Below, in pieces: positions 8,241 to 16,410 of a stretch of 64,000 bases of DNA. The first letter of the stretch is position 1; every line of letters begins with the position of its first letter. The notes beneath the pieces are model-generated. The model ran no database searches and was not told the origin of the DNA. It saw only the letters and a list, made by a program, of their open reading frames with translations. Position numbers and translations under genes: made by a program. The stretch is from Mycolicibacter virginiensis (GTDB lineage: Bacteria > Actinomycetota > Actinomycetes > Mycobacteriales > Mycobacteriaceae): contig NZ_CP092430.2 in the NCBI RefSeq assembly GCF_022374935.2, forward strand, positions 1,798,001-1,862,000, given 5' to 3'.

Positions 8241-10187
8241 CTACCCGGTGGACGCACCGGCGGGCGGTACCGACAAGTGTTCGGGATGCAGCATTTCGGC
8301 GTACCGCAATTCTTCGGGGATGCCGAACCCGTCGATCAGAGTCTGTGCGTGCGGGCGCAATTTCCGGCACCGGTCATTGATGCCGCGGGTGACGGCCTTG
8401 GCTCGATCGGTGGACAGATACCGGTGCTCGATGTACCAAGCTTTGTCGTCCTCGATGACGCTGAGCGCGTACAGGTCGCACACCAGCTCGAGCAGTTCAC
8501 GGGCGTCGGGATCCGCGCAGGATTCGATTCCGGCGACGAACGCCTCCAGAACGACTCGGTCGATGTGTGCGGTGGCCGCATGCAGCATGTGATCTTGGAC
8601 CGCGTTGAAGGCGTCGAAGTCGCTCATCTCCTGGGACTTGGCCCTCAGCCGCCGTGCCACCGAGGTCAGCAGGTATTCCTCGCGGTCTTCGAACATGTGC
8701 ACCTGGGTGCCGCGATTGAACAGGCTGCCCTCCTCCTCGCTGTCCTGTCTGGCGTCCACGATGGTCTGGATGATCGTTTCGGCCGCAGTGCGTTTGAGCA
8801 CCCGATCCCCGACAGTCTCGGCCGCGAAACGCACCCATCCGACCGGGCTCATGTCGGCGATGTCATCGGCGTAGGTGGTCAGCAGCTGCTTGGCCACCAG
8901 TTGCGTCAGGACGTGGTTGTCGCCCTCGAAGGTGGTGAACACATCGATGTCGGCGCGCAATGCGATCAGCCGGTTCTCGGCCATGTAGCCGGCGCCGCCG
9001 CAGGCCTCGCGCGCCTCTTGGATGGCCCGGGATGCGTGCCAGGTGTTGGCCGCCTTGAGCCCGGCTGCTCGTGCCTCCAGTTCGCGCTGCTCTTCGGCGT
9101 CGGGCTCGTCGGTGGTCTGTAGATCATGGCAGCGGCCCACCAGCTCGTTCTGGGCGAACTGCAGTGCATAGGAGCGGGCAATCAGCGGGAAGAGGCGACG
9201 CTGGTGGACCAGGTAATCCATGATCAGCACCTCGTTTTTCGCCCCGTCGTCGCTCGGGGCGCTGAACTGCCTGCGCTGCAACGCATATCGGGTAGCGATA
9301 TCCAGGGCGACCCGGGCGGCTGCACCCGCGCTTCCGCCCACCGAGACCCGGCCCCGGATCAGGGTGCCGATCATGGTGAAGAACCGCCGGCCATCGCTCT
9401 CGATCGACGACCGGTAGCTGCCGTCGGCCTCCACATCGGCATAGCGATTCAGCAGGTTCTCCCGGGGCACCCGGACGTGATCGAAGACAATGCGTCCGTT
9501 GTCCACGCCGGGAAGACCGCCCTTGTAGTGGCAGTCGGAGGTGGTCACGCCGGGCAGATCGTTGCCCTCCTCGTTGCGGATCGGCACCAGGAAACAATGC
9601 ACACCGTGGTTTTCGCCATCGGTGATGAGCTGGGCGAAAACTGCCGCAACGGTGGCGGTTTCGGCGGCCCCACCGATGTAGTCCTTGCGTGCCGATCCCG
9701 TCGCGGAGTCGATCACGAATTCCTGGGCTGCCGGGTCGTAGGTGGCGGTGGTCTCCAGCGACTGCACGTCGCTGCCGTGGCCGGTCTCGGTCATCGCAAA
9801 ACACCCGAGCAGGTCGAGGTCGATGATCTTCTCGACGTAGGCGCGGTGGTGGCGTTCGGTGCCCAGGTTCTCCACGGCGCCCCCGAACAGCCCCCATTGG
9901 ACCCCGGCCTTGACCATCAGCGACAGATCCGACATGGCCAACATCTCGATCATGGTGATCGCCGCGCCGACGTCGCCGGTGCCGCCGTGTTCCTTGCGGA
10001 AACTGTCCGCCGCCACGCCAGAGCCGGCCATGATCCGGAGTTGTTCGGCGACCTTGGCGCGGGCGATCGCTGTGTTCGGTGTGTAGTGCGGACGAAACTT
10101 CTCATCGCGCAGAGTGGTCCGGACTTGGTTTTTCACCGTCCGCCAGCGGCCGTCCAAGGTGTCGCGCAGGGAATCGGAAGTGGTCAC
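8241..10187 (-). CDS. Acyl-CoA oxidase/dehydrogenase family protein
   Basis: The 648-aa flavoprotein has the layout of acyl-CoA oxidases: N-terminal helical domain, a central beta domain with CFAMTETGHGSDVQSLETTA (FAD/substrate loop), a long helical domain with RGRVSVGGSAGAAARVALDIA and the REACGGAGYMAENRL motif bearing the catalytic-base region, DVFTTFEGDN, and a C-terminal ACOX domain of about 200 residues. Ordinary FadE dehydrogenases are about 380-400 aa. It should catalyse the first step of beta-oxidation of a fatty or sterol-side-chain acyl-CoA, passing electrons to O2 or ETF. The start at 10187 is chosen from the TACGGT hexamer 7 nt upstream; a GTG at 10196 is also in frame. It is divergent from the phytase-like gene. 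Confidence 0.9.
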   Translation of the reverse strand: MTTSDSLRDTLDGRWRTVKNQVRTTLRDEKFRPHYTPNTAIARAKVAEQLRIMAGSGVAADSFRKEHGGTGDVGAAITMIEMLAMSDLSLMVKAGVQWGLFGGAVENLGTERHHRAYVEKIIDLDLLGCFAMTETGHGSDVQSLETTATYDPAAQEFVIDSATGSARKDYIGGAAETATVAAVFAQLITDGENHGVHCFLVPIRNEEGNDLPGVTTSDCHYKGGLPGVDNGRIVFDHVRVPRENLLNRYADVEADGSYRSSIESDGRRFFTMIGTLIRGRVSVGGSAGAAARVALDIATRYALQRRQFSAPSDDGAKNEVLIMDYLVHQRRLFPLIARSYALQFAQNELVGRCHDLQTTDEPDAEEQRELEARAAGLKAANTWHASRAIQEAREACGGAGYMAENRLIALRADIDVFTTFEGDNHVLTQLVAKQLLTTYADDIADMSPVGWVRFAAETVGDRVLKRTAAETIIQTIVDARQDSEEEGSLFNRGTQVHMFEDREEYLLTSVARRLRAKSQEMSDFDAFNAVQDHMLHAATAHIDRVVLEAFVAGIESCADPDARELLELVCDLYALSVIEDDKAWYIEHRYLSTDRAKAVTRGINDRCRKLRPHAQTLIDGFGIPEELRYAEMLHPEHLSVPPAGASTG

Positions 10188-10194
10188 CTCATGC

Positions 10195-10200
10195 ACCGTA
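10195..10200 (-). promoter_or_regulatory. -10 hexamer TACGGT of the acyl-CoA oxidase gene
   Basis: On the minus strand TACGGT is followed by 7 nt and the GTG at 10187. It faces a similar element for the plus-strand gene 30 bp away. Confidence 0.45.
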
Positions 10201-10229
10201 TCCAGGCGGGGCCACCGGTAAACCGGGTT

Positions 10230-10235
10230 TAGATT
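10230..10235 (+). promoter_or_regulatory. -10 hexamer TAGATT of the phytase-like gene
   Basis: TAGATT ends 6 nt before the GTG at 10242, giving a leaderless arrangement and deciding this start. Confidence 0.5.
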
Positions 10236-10241
10236 ACGGAT

Positions 10242-11393
10242 GTGCGTGGGCGGAGCCGGTTGCCGGCGTTGTGCGGTGTGCTGCTGACCGGCGGCGCTGC
10301 GCTTGCGGGTTGCGCGCCGTGCGAGACCCCCACGGCCACAGCCGGACTGCAGTATCTCGGCCAGGCTCTACTGGCGCCGAACAGCAGGTTCGCCGGAACG
10401 GTCGTGGGCGGCCTGTCCGGGATCAGCTACGATCCCGGGCGCGACTGCTACTACGTGATCAGCGACGACCGCTCGGCCAACGGGCCGGCCCGTTTCTACA
10501 CGGTGCGGCTCTCGGTGTCCGACCGCGGCATCGACGGGGTGGCGATCACCGCCATGAATCCACTGTTGGACTCTGACGGGCACCCGTTTGCGCCCCAGGC
10601 GTTCGACGCGACGCCGCCGGTCATACCGCCCGACCCCGAAGGCATCGCGTTCGATGCCGGTCGGCAGCGGTTGTATTGGTCCTCAGAGGGGGAGCGGCGC
10701 ACCGACGGCCCACGCGGCGCGGTGTTGGCCGACCCGTGGGTGCGTACCGCCGGCCTGGACGGCAGCTACCTCGGCCGGTTCACCATGCCGCCGCAGCTGG
10801 CGATGTCGGCGCAATCCACCGGGCCGCGCCGCAACACCACCCTCGAGGGTCTGACGGTGACCGCCGACGGACGAATGCTGTTCGCCGCAATGGAGGGCCC
10901 GGGGTACGACGACGGCCCGCTGCCGGATCGCGACCACGGCGCGCTGACTCGCATCACCGCCTACCGACTCGACGCTGGCACCGGCTCCGGCGCTCCGGTC
11001 GCCCAATACGCCTACCCGCTGGAGCCTGCGCCTGTACCGGCCAAAACCAACGGCCTCACCGATCTGGTGGCCCTGTCGGACACCGCGTTCCTGGTGATCG
11101 AGCGGGCGTTCAGTGACCGCCCTACGGTGCGACTGTTTCGCGCCGATATCGCCGGTGCCACCGATGTGCTCGATATGCCGGCGCTTGCGGGTTCAGCCGT
11201 GACGCCGATGACTAAGACTTTGGTGGCCGACCTGTCCACCACACCCGGTCTGGACCCGCTGGACAACATCGAGGGGCTGACGCTGGGCCCGCGTCTGCCC
11301 GATGGCAGGCAGACGGTGGTGCTGGTCAGTGACGACAACTTCTCGCCGCGCGAGGTAACCCAGTTCGTCGCCTTCGCGATACCCGCCGACTAG
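10242..11393 (+). CDS. Phytase-like esterase-domain lipoprotein
   Basis: The 383-aa protein starts with a signal peptide ending in the lipobox LAGC (lipidated Cys23), so it is predicted to be anchored on the outer face of the membrane. The mature part matches the 'esterase-like activity of phytase' beta-propeller family (PF13449): GLSGISYDPGRDCYYVISDD, DPEGIAFDAGRQRLYWSSEG, LEGLTVTADGRMLFAAMEG and a closing DNIEGLTLGPRLPDGR. Substrate is unknown; phosphoesterase activity is only suggested by the family name. It is divergent from the acyl-CoA oxidase gene with 54 bp between the start codons. Confidence 0.85.
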   Translation: MRGRSRLPALCGVLLTGGAALAGCAPCETPTATAGLQYLGQALLAPNSRFAGTVVGGLSGISYDPGRDCYYVISDDRSANGPARFYTVRLSVSDRGIDGVAITAMNPLLDSDGHPFAPQAFDATPPVIPPDPEGIAFDAGRQRLYWSSEGERRTDGPRGAVLADPWVRTAGLDGSYLGRFTMPPQLAMSAQSTGPRRNTTLEGLTVTADGRMLFAAMEGPGYDDGPLPDRDHGALTRITAYRLDAGTGSGAPVAQYAYPLEPAPVPAKTNGLTDLVALSDTAFLVIERAFSDRPTVRLFRADIAGATDVLDMPALAGSAVTPMTKTLVADLSTTPGLDPLDNIEGLTLGPRLPDGRQTVVLVSDDNFSPREVTQFVAFAIPAD

Positions 11394-11486
11394 CCGGACA
11401 ACGGTGATCGCCGGCGCGACAGTCTCAAGCAGACCGAATACAATCTGGCACCACGTAATTGGCGTTTTCAGAATGTCATCAGAGGT

Positions 11487-11529
11487 GAATGACGATTTCA
11501 AGTATAGAAATGAGTCAACTTCGTCATTC
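11487..11529. promoter_or_regulatory. Inverted repeat (9-bp arms), candidate TetR operator
   Basis: GAATGACGA (11487-11495) and TCGTCATTC (11521-11529) are exact inverted copies around an AT-rich 25-bp centre. Inside is a second imperfect dyad (GACGATTTC against GAAATGAGTC). It lies about 60-105 bp upstream of the tandem TetR genes, where autoregulatory operators of this family are usual. Confidence 0.5.
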
Positions 11530-11591
11530 GACTGATAGCGTAACCCGGGTGTGGTACGACTGCTGGTCAGCGACGAGGCTGAGATCGCGCG

Positions 11592-12281
11592 TTGGCTGAG
11601 TCGACCGACCGGCGCGCCGATGCGACGCGCCAGCAGATCATCCGTGCCGCTGCGCATCAGTTCGCCCAGCGGCCCTTTCACGACGTCGGCCTCGACGACA
11701 TTCTGGCTGAAGCGGAATTGACCAAGGGCGCGATGTATTTCCATTTCCGCTCTAAGCACGCTCTGGCCTTGGCTGTCATCGACGAACAACTCGCCAAGAC
11801 GGGCACAGCGATCCGGGCGTTGGTGGACCGCAAGCTTTCCGGCTTGGAAACGCTGCTTGACGTGGGCTACCTCATGGCAGTCGAAGACCTCACCAGTGAC
11901 AGTGCCCGAGCAATGCTGCATCTGCTCCCGGTGGTCGGCGGTGCCGAGGGGCTGCAGGCCACCGTGCTCAACAATGCGATTCAGGCGTTGAGCGTGGTGA
12001 CCGAGCGGGCGATCACCGAAGGCGACGTCCTGGACCGCGATCCGCACGATGTGGCCCGGATGATGGTGGCGCTGTACCTGGGTTTGCGACAGGCCGGCAA
12101 TCTTGATGAGCCCGAACAGTTCTTGCGTGAGTTGGAGCGGGTCTGGTCGGTTGTGCTGCCCAGTGTGGTGCCTGCCGATCGTATCGACTATTTCGTTCAG
12201 TTCGTTCGTCGCCGCACCGCGTTGGCGGTCAAGACCACTGCGGCGGCGAAGTCGGCGGTGCCCGAAGGGGAGGCCGGCTGA
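11592..12281 (+). CDS. TetR-family regulator, ScbR/ArpA-like (first of a pair)
   Basis: The 229-aa protein has an N-terminal TetR helix-turn-helix (about residues 12-60; TRQQIIRAAAHQFAQRPFHD, ILAEAELTKGAMYFHFRSKHALALAV). The spacing and FHFRSKHALA block are closest to gamma-butyrolactone-receptor-type regulators (ScbR/ArpA), though the ligand is not known. The C-terminal half is all-alpha. The only in-frame start after the upstream stop is a TTG at 11592. Its TGA overlaps the ATG of the next TetR gene by 1 nt (TGATG), so both are translated together. Confidence 0.85.
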   Translation: MAESTDRRADATRQQIIRAAAHQFAQRPFHDVGLDDILAEAELTKGAMYFHFRSKHALALAVIDEQLAKTGTAIRALVDRKLSGLETLLDVGYLMAVEDLTSDSARAMLHLLPVVGGAEGLQATVLNNAIQALSVVTERAITEGDVLDRDPHDVARMMVALYLGLRQAGNLDEPEQFLRELERVWSVVLPSVVPADRIDYFVQFVRRRTALAVKTTAAAKSAVPEGEAG

Positions 12282-12946
12282 TGGCGCGTCAGGTCCGGTC
12301 CGAGGCGACCCGGCGCAAGCTCCTCGATGCGGCCATCGACGTCTTCGGCGAGGCCGGCTACGTCGCTGCCGGGCGAACCGCGATCATCGAGCGGGCCGGG
12401 GTGACCAAGGGAGCGCTGTACCACCACTTCGACTCGATGGATTCGTTGGTGACCGCCATCATCGAGGGCGGCTTCGCCACGGTGTTGACCACGTTCCGGA
12501 GCATGTGCCAGCCGTCCTCGCCCGCGCTGGAGGGGATGATCCACGGCATGTTCGCCGTCACGGAGTTGTTGTCCGTCGACAAGGAGGCGCGGGCCGCGGG
12601 TCATCTGGTCTTCGCATTGGCCGAATCCAACGAATTGGGGGCTGAGGTCGGCGGCGAATGGGCGGACGCGGTCACTGCCCAGACCGCGCGCGCGATCGCC
12701 GAGGGTGACCTGTGCGAGGAACTCGATGCCCGCCAAGTTGCCGAGTCGATCACCTCGGCGATGCTCGGCACGTGGCTGCTGACGCACTACGCCGGTGACA
12801 GCATCGGCCGGGTGACCCGGATGTGGGAGACGCTGTTGCCGGCGATCGTGGTGGCCGACTCACTGCCGTATTTCCGGCAGTTCCTGGCGCGCGACGCGCT
12901 GCGCTATCAGAACGGCAGTGGCGGCGCGGCGGCCGCCGAGCGCTGA
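12281..12946 (+). CDS. TetR-family regulator (second of a pair)
   Basis: The 221-aa protein has a TetR DNA-binding domain at about residues 5-55 (RRKLLDAAIDVFGEAGYVAA, IIERAGVTKGALYHHFDSMDSL). The ligand-binding half resembles that of the upstream regulator (similar VVADSLPYFRQF and PADRIDYFVQF endings), so the pair probably arose by duplication and may form heterodimers; that is inference. It is translationally coupled to the upstream gene and converges on the PAS-domain gene with a 5-bp gap. Confidence 0.88.
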   Translation: MARQVRSEATRRKLLDAAIDVFGEAGYVAAGRTAIIERAGVTKGALYHHFDSMDSLVTAIIEGGFATVLTTFRSMCQPSSPALEGMIHGMFAVTELLSVDKEARAAGHLVFALAESNELGAEVGGEWADAVTAQTARAIAEGDLCEELDARQVAESITSAMLGTWLLTHYAGDSIGRVTRMWETLLPAIVVADSLPYFRQFLARDALRYQNGSGGAAAAER

Positions 12947-12951
12947 CGGCG

Positions 12952-13356
12952 CTAGCGCTCTTCCAACCAGAGTTGCTCGGTGAGGTCTTGGAACGTGGCG
13001 AGCGCAACCCGGTCGTCGGCACGTTCGAGCGCTGACTTGCTCATCAGGGCGCGTACCGTCGAGCCGTCCCGATGCTCCAGGGAGACAACCAGATTCGCCA
13101 GCGAATGCATCACCGACAGGGCCGATTCCTCAGCCGGCGGAACCTGGCCGAAGATCTGCCGAAACTCCAGAGCCAGCACCTCTTCTTGGGTGTAGCCCAG
13201 CATGGCGGCGAACCCGCTGTTGGCGAACAAGATGGTGCCGTCGTCGGCGATCGCGAGCACCGGAACGGGGATCCGCTCGAGCGCGACCAGGGCCGGCAGC
13301 TGCCGCAGTGTGTCCATCGGTGCCAGAGGGGTTTGCGCGTTCCGCCGTCGCTCCAT
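12952..13356 (-). CDS. Stand-alone PAS-domain protein
   Basis: The 134-aa protein holds one PAS domain at about residues 20-130, with the typical ILFANSGFAAMLGYTQEEVLALEF core and a C-terminal VALATFQDLTEQ strand. No output domain is fused. The ATG at 13356 is preferred because a CATAAT hexamer ends 7 nt upstream; an open frame continues to 13437 without PAS-like sequence. It is encoded on the same strand as the c-di-GMP enzyme 373 bp upstream, so it may supply a sensory partner, but no direct link is seen. Confidence 0.75.
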   Translation of the reverse strand: MERRRNAQTPLAPMDTLRQLPALVALERIPVPVLAIADDGTILFANSGFAAMLGYTQEEVLALEFRQIFGQVPPAEESALSVMHSLANLVVSLEHRDGSTVRALMSKSALERADDRVALATFQDLTEQLWLEER

Positions 13357-13363
13357 GTGTCTG

Positions 13364-13369
13364 ATTATG
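13364..13369 (-). promoter_or_regulatory. -10-like CATAAT of the PAS gene
   Basis: On the minus strand CATAAT ends 7 nt before ATG 13356. It departs from TANNNT at its first base. Confidence 0.35.
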
Positions 13370-13475
13370 ACGGGCGCCGCGGACGGCGTGGGCAGGGTTC
13401 GCCGCTGTCGGTTGTGACCGCGGCGCGCACGATACATAGGCAGCCGACGTGATGTGACGCACAGTCTTGTATGGA

Positions 13476-13504
13476 TTGAACACCATCCAAAAGGTATGTA
13501 CTAT
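13476..13504 (+). promoter_or_regulatory. Near-consensus sigma-A promoter TTGAAC-N17-TACTAT
   Basis: TTGAAC (13476-13481) and TACTAT (13499-13504) are separated by exactly 17 bp. Transcription would start near 13511-13513, where an ATG lies. This is one of the best-matched housekeeping promoters in the window, yet no convincing gene follows. The transcript would run antisense into the 3' end of the c-di-GMP gene. Confidence 0.5.
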
Positions 13505-13728
13505 CTCCGCTTATGCGAGGAACTGGTTTGTACGGCTCGGGCGCGCTGCGGCGTGCGCCGAGGCCGGCGAGTTCCTCCCGAAGCTTCGCCCGGGGCACCT
13601 TGAGGGGTCCGCATCGCCGTGTGTCGCCGCACGCCGAGCCGCGTTGGTGCACCGCACCGACTGCAGCGCTCGCCGGCAGGCAGACGGGGGTGCGGTTGCG
13701 TGCCACTTTCTACCGGGCGATGTTCTTG

Positions 13729-15582
13729 TCAGATCACCAAAGCCTGGCTGTCGGCCAGGAAAGGCATCGCCATCCAGCGTGACGCCAGCATCGCTTCGGC
13801 GGCGGGCCCCGGCACCGGGCGGGAGAACAGGAATCCCTGCGCGCGGTGACAACCGTGCCGCATCAAGGTGAGTGCGGCCGCGGACGTTTCCACACCCTCG
13901 GCGACCACCTGCAGGCCGAATGCCTCGGCCAGGGCGATGATCGCTCGCACGATCGCGAGATCGCCCGGATTGACGCCCAATTCGCGCACGAACACGGTAT
14001 CGATCTTCAGGGTGTCGACCGGCAGATCCTTCAGGTGTGACAGGACGGCGTAACCGGTGCCGAAGTCGTCGATGGCGATCTGCACCCCGGCTTCACGCAG
14101 TTCCGCCAGCGTACGACGGGTGTTCTCGATGTTCTGCACCACCGCGCGCTCGGTGATCTCCAGGCACAGCGAGCCGGGACGGAGGCCGAATTCGTTGATG
14201 GTTTCCACCACGTTCTGGACGAAACCGCGGGCCGCCAACTGGACCGGCGAGACGTTGATGCGCAGGGTGGCGTTGGTCCGCACGCCGTTGGTCTGCCATT
14301 GGCTGAATTCGGCGCACGCGGTGCGCATCACCCATCGGCCCAGATCATCGGCCAGGTTGGCGGATTCGGCGATGCTGATGAACGAACTCGGCAACAGCAG
14401 CCCGCGGGTGGGATGGCGCCAGCGGACCAGCGCCTCCACCGCGACGATGGCGCCGCTCCACAGATCGACCTCGGGCTGGTAGTACAACAGCAACGACTCG
14501 TCGTCGATCTTGCCCTGCATGTGCAGTTCGATGTCCTTGCGGAACAAGCTCTTCAGCGACATGTCGTCGGTGGAGCTGACGGTCTGGTTGCCGCCGCCGC
14601 GTTTCGCGGCCAGGACGGCCTCGTCGGCGCGGTGCAGCAGACCAGCGCTGGTGTCTTCCCCGGGCAGGCCCACCGTCACGCCCACACTGACCGTGCTGTT
14701 GACCGTGTGGCCCTGGATCTCCACCCGCTCGCGCAATGCGCCTTGCAGCCGGTCGGCGAACGTCTCGGCGCTGGCCATCGACATCGGCCAGTCCGGGATG
14801 ACGACGAATTCGTCCCCGCCGATCCGTGCTGCCATGGTCCGGTTCCCGGCATAGGTGCGTAGCCGCCGGGCGAAGTCCTGGATGAACCAGTCGCCGGCGG
14901 CGTGACCAAGGTAGTCGTTGATCGGCTTGAGCCGGTCGAGGTCGATGTAGAAGACGCCGACCGGGCCGGGGTTGCCGGCGACGAGGCGTTCGGACAGGTG
15001 GGCGACCAGCGCGCGGCGGTTGTGCAGGCCGGTCAGGTCGTCATGATCTGCCAGGTAGCGCAGTCGCTCCTCGGCCGCGACACGGGCCTGCAACTGCGCG
15101 AACAGCGACGCGATCGCCTCTATTGTGTTGAGTTCTTCGGGCCGCCACTTGGGTCGGCGGAACTTGACCAGGCCGAGCATGCCGATGGTCACCGGTCCGG
15201 AGATCAACGGTGCGGTGGCCACCGACAGTGATTCGATGGCGTGGTCCTTTGCCATCTGGCGCACATAGCCGGACTCGTTCGGGTCCGGCCGGATGACCGC
15301 CACCCGCTTGCCGTGCGCACAGGTGGTGAAGACCGGATCAGCGGTGGTGAAGGATACGACCGCCAACGGGTCGGGCTCCGGGGCGTCGGTGCGCGGCGGC
15401 CATTCGGCCACCAGCTTGGAGGCCCGGATCTCATGGTCGTTGTGGCGCAGGAATCCGGCGTCGACGTTGAGTTGCTCCACCAACGTCTGCAGCACACGTT
15501 CGCTGACCGCGGCAGCTGTCGATGGTGTGGTGGCCATCAGTTGGGCGGCGATTGAGGTGACCAGCGCCAATCTGTCCGCCAC
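13729..15582 (-). CDS. GAF-GGDEF-EAL bifunctional c-di-GMP synthase/phosphodiesterase
   Basis: The 617-aa cytosolic enzyme resembles Rv1354c. A GAF-like sensor spans about residues 1-170. The GGDEF domain (about 175-335) has an intact RIGGDEFVV active site. The EAL domain (about 355-600) has VEALVRW, LEITERAV, IDDFGTGYAVLSHL, KID and VAEGVET, so both making and breaking of c-di-GMP look possible. Its gene order differs from M. tuberculosis, where Rv1354c is far from Rv2327. The start is a GTG with GGAAGGA upstream. Tandem repeat C lies upstream of the start. Confidence 0.93.
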   Translation of the reverse strand: MADRLALVTSIAAQLMATTPSTAAAVSERVLQTLVEQLNVDAGFLRHNDHEIRASKLVAEWPPRTDAPEPDPLAVVSFTTADPVFTTCAHGKRVAVIRPDPNESGYVRQMAKDHAIESLSVATAPLISGPVTIGMLGLVKFRRPKWRPEELNTIEAIASLFAQLQARVAAEERLRYLADHDDLTGLHNRRALVAHLSERLVAGNPGPVGVFYIDLDRLKPINDYLGHAAGDWFIQDFARRLRTYAGNRTMAARIGGDEFVVIPDWPMSMASAETFADRLQGALRERVEIQGHTVNSTVSVGVTVGLPGEDTSAGLLHRADEAVLAAKRGGGNQTVSSTDDMSLKSLFRKDIELHMQGKIDDESLLLYYQPEVDLWSGAIVAVEALVRWRHPTRGLLLPSSFISIAESANLADDLGRWVMRTACAEFSQWQTNGVRTNATLRINVSPVQLAARGFVQNVVETINEFGLRPGSLCLEITERAVVQNIENTRRTLAELREAGVQIAIDDFGTGYAVLSHLKDLPVDTLKIDTVFVRELGVNPGDLAIVRAIIALAEAFGLQVVAEGVETSAAALTLMRHGCHRAQGFLFSRPVPGPAAEAMLASRWMAMPFLADSQALVI

Positions 15583-15733
15583 GATGTCCTTCCCCCGAAG
15601 ACCGGCAGCCCAATGGGCGAGCCGCGAGGTGCCGCAGGGGGCCTAGGATCGCTTCGGGCCGATGCCGCTGTCGAGCATATTCGAAAAGGCGCCCAAGCTG
15701 GAAACTTCTCAGCTGAATTGCGGCTGCTAGATC

Positions 15734-15865
15734 GATCGGCGCGGCCCGATGGCGCCGACCCGCGGCGCGCGGCTTCGCCGCGCTTGCGATCGGCGCGGCC
15801 CGATGGCGCCGACCCGCGGCGCGCGGCTTCGCCGCGCTTGCGATCGGCGCGGCCCGATAGCGCCC
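15734..15865 (+). repeat. MIRU-like tandem repeat C, 54-bp unit, about 2.4 copies
   Basis: GATCGGCGCGGCCCGATGG recurs at 15734 and 15788 and, with one changed base, at 15842, an exact 54-bp period. Each full unit carries GCCGACCCGCGGCGCGCGGC and CTTCGCCGCGCTTGCGATC, which can fold into GC-rich hairpins. It matches repeat A in layout and lies between the start of the c-di-GMP gene and the end of the marR gene. Confidence 0.9.
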
Positions 15866-15872
15866 GATTGCG

Positions 15873-16322
15873 CTAGCGGACCGGTCGGGTCGGGCCGGCC
15901 TCGGCCAGGAACCGGTGCAGCACCTCGACCGCGTCGGCAAGCGTCCGGCGGTCTTCGGCGGAAAGCCGGTCCAATTCGGGGTCCAGCGCCGCCGCCCGGT
16001 CCTGGCGTACCCGCGCCATGGTCTCGACACCCTTGTCGGTGATCCGGATCAACACGGCTCGGGCGTCGAGCGGGTCAGGAGTGCGGGTGGTCAGGCCGGC
16101 GTCCTCGAGTCGGCGCACCTGGGTGGTCATTGTCGGCTGGGAGCAATGGTCCACCGCCGCCAGGTCGGAGATCCGGGCCACGTCCAGGTCCTCGATAGTG
16201 GACAGCAGTCGTGCCTGTGCCCCTGGAATGGGCAACGCAACTCGTTGGGTAGCGAGCCGGTTGAGCCGCGAGACAATGCTGAGCAAATCGGCTCCAAGGC
16301 TGGCTTGGGCGGGGGCTACCAT
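15873..16322 (-). CDS. MarR-family regulator, Rv2327-like
   Basis: The 149-aa protein has a winged helix at about residues 30-110 ([57 protein letters not shown], the last being the wing), with helices at both ends for dimerisation. It is divergent from the ECF-transporter genes as Rv2327 is in M. tuberculosis, so it may control them. The starts are 88 bp apart, enough for a shared operator, though no clear dyad was found there. Confidence 0.9.
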   Translation of the reverse strand: MVAPAQASLGADLLSIVSRLNRLATQRVALPIPGAQARLLSTIEDLDVARISDLAAVDHCSQPTMTTQVRRLEDAGLTTRTPDPLDARAVLIRITDKGVETMARVRQDRAAALDPELDRLSAEDRRTLADAVEVLHRFLAEAGPTRPVR

Positions 16323-16398
16323 CGGGCGAGTATTTCACATGCGTGCACGAAAGTGGACCAGCTCGGTCCGCTCAGCGTGGGGCAGTCCGAGCGACTGG

Positions 16399-16404
16399 CA
16401 GAAT
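16399..16404 (+). promoter_or_regulatory. -10-like CAGAAT of the ECF-transporter operon
   Basis: CAGAAT ends 6 nt before the GTG at 16411. The first base differs from TANNNT. The position supports a leaderless start. Confidence 0.35.
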
Positions 16405-16410
16405 CGACGG

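Larger units (their letters stand above)
13357..13728. other. 372-bp gap between PAS and c-di-GMP genes
   Basis: The gap holds the PAS promoter and the plus-strand promoter at 13476-13504. An 89-codon leaderless frame from ATG 13513 would run into the 3' end of the next gene. That frame is Arg/Pro/Ala-rich with no recognisable domain, so a small RNA is as likely as a protein. Nothing else was recognised. Confidence 0.4.
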
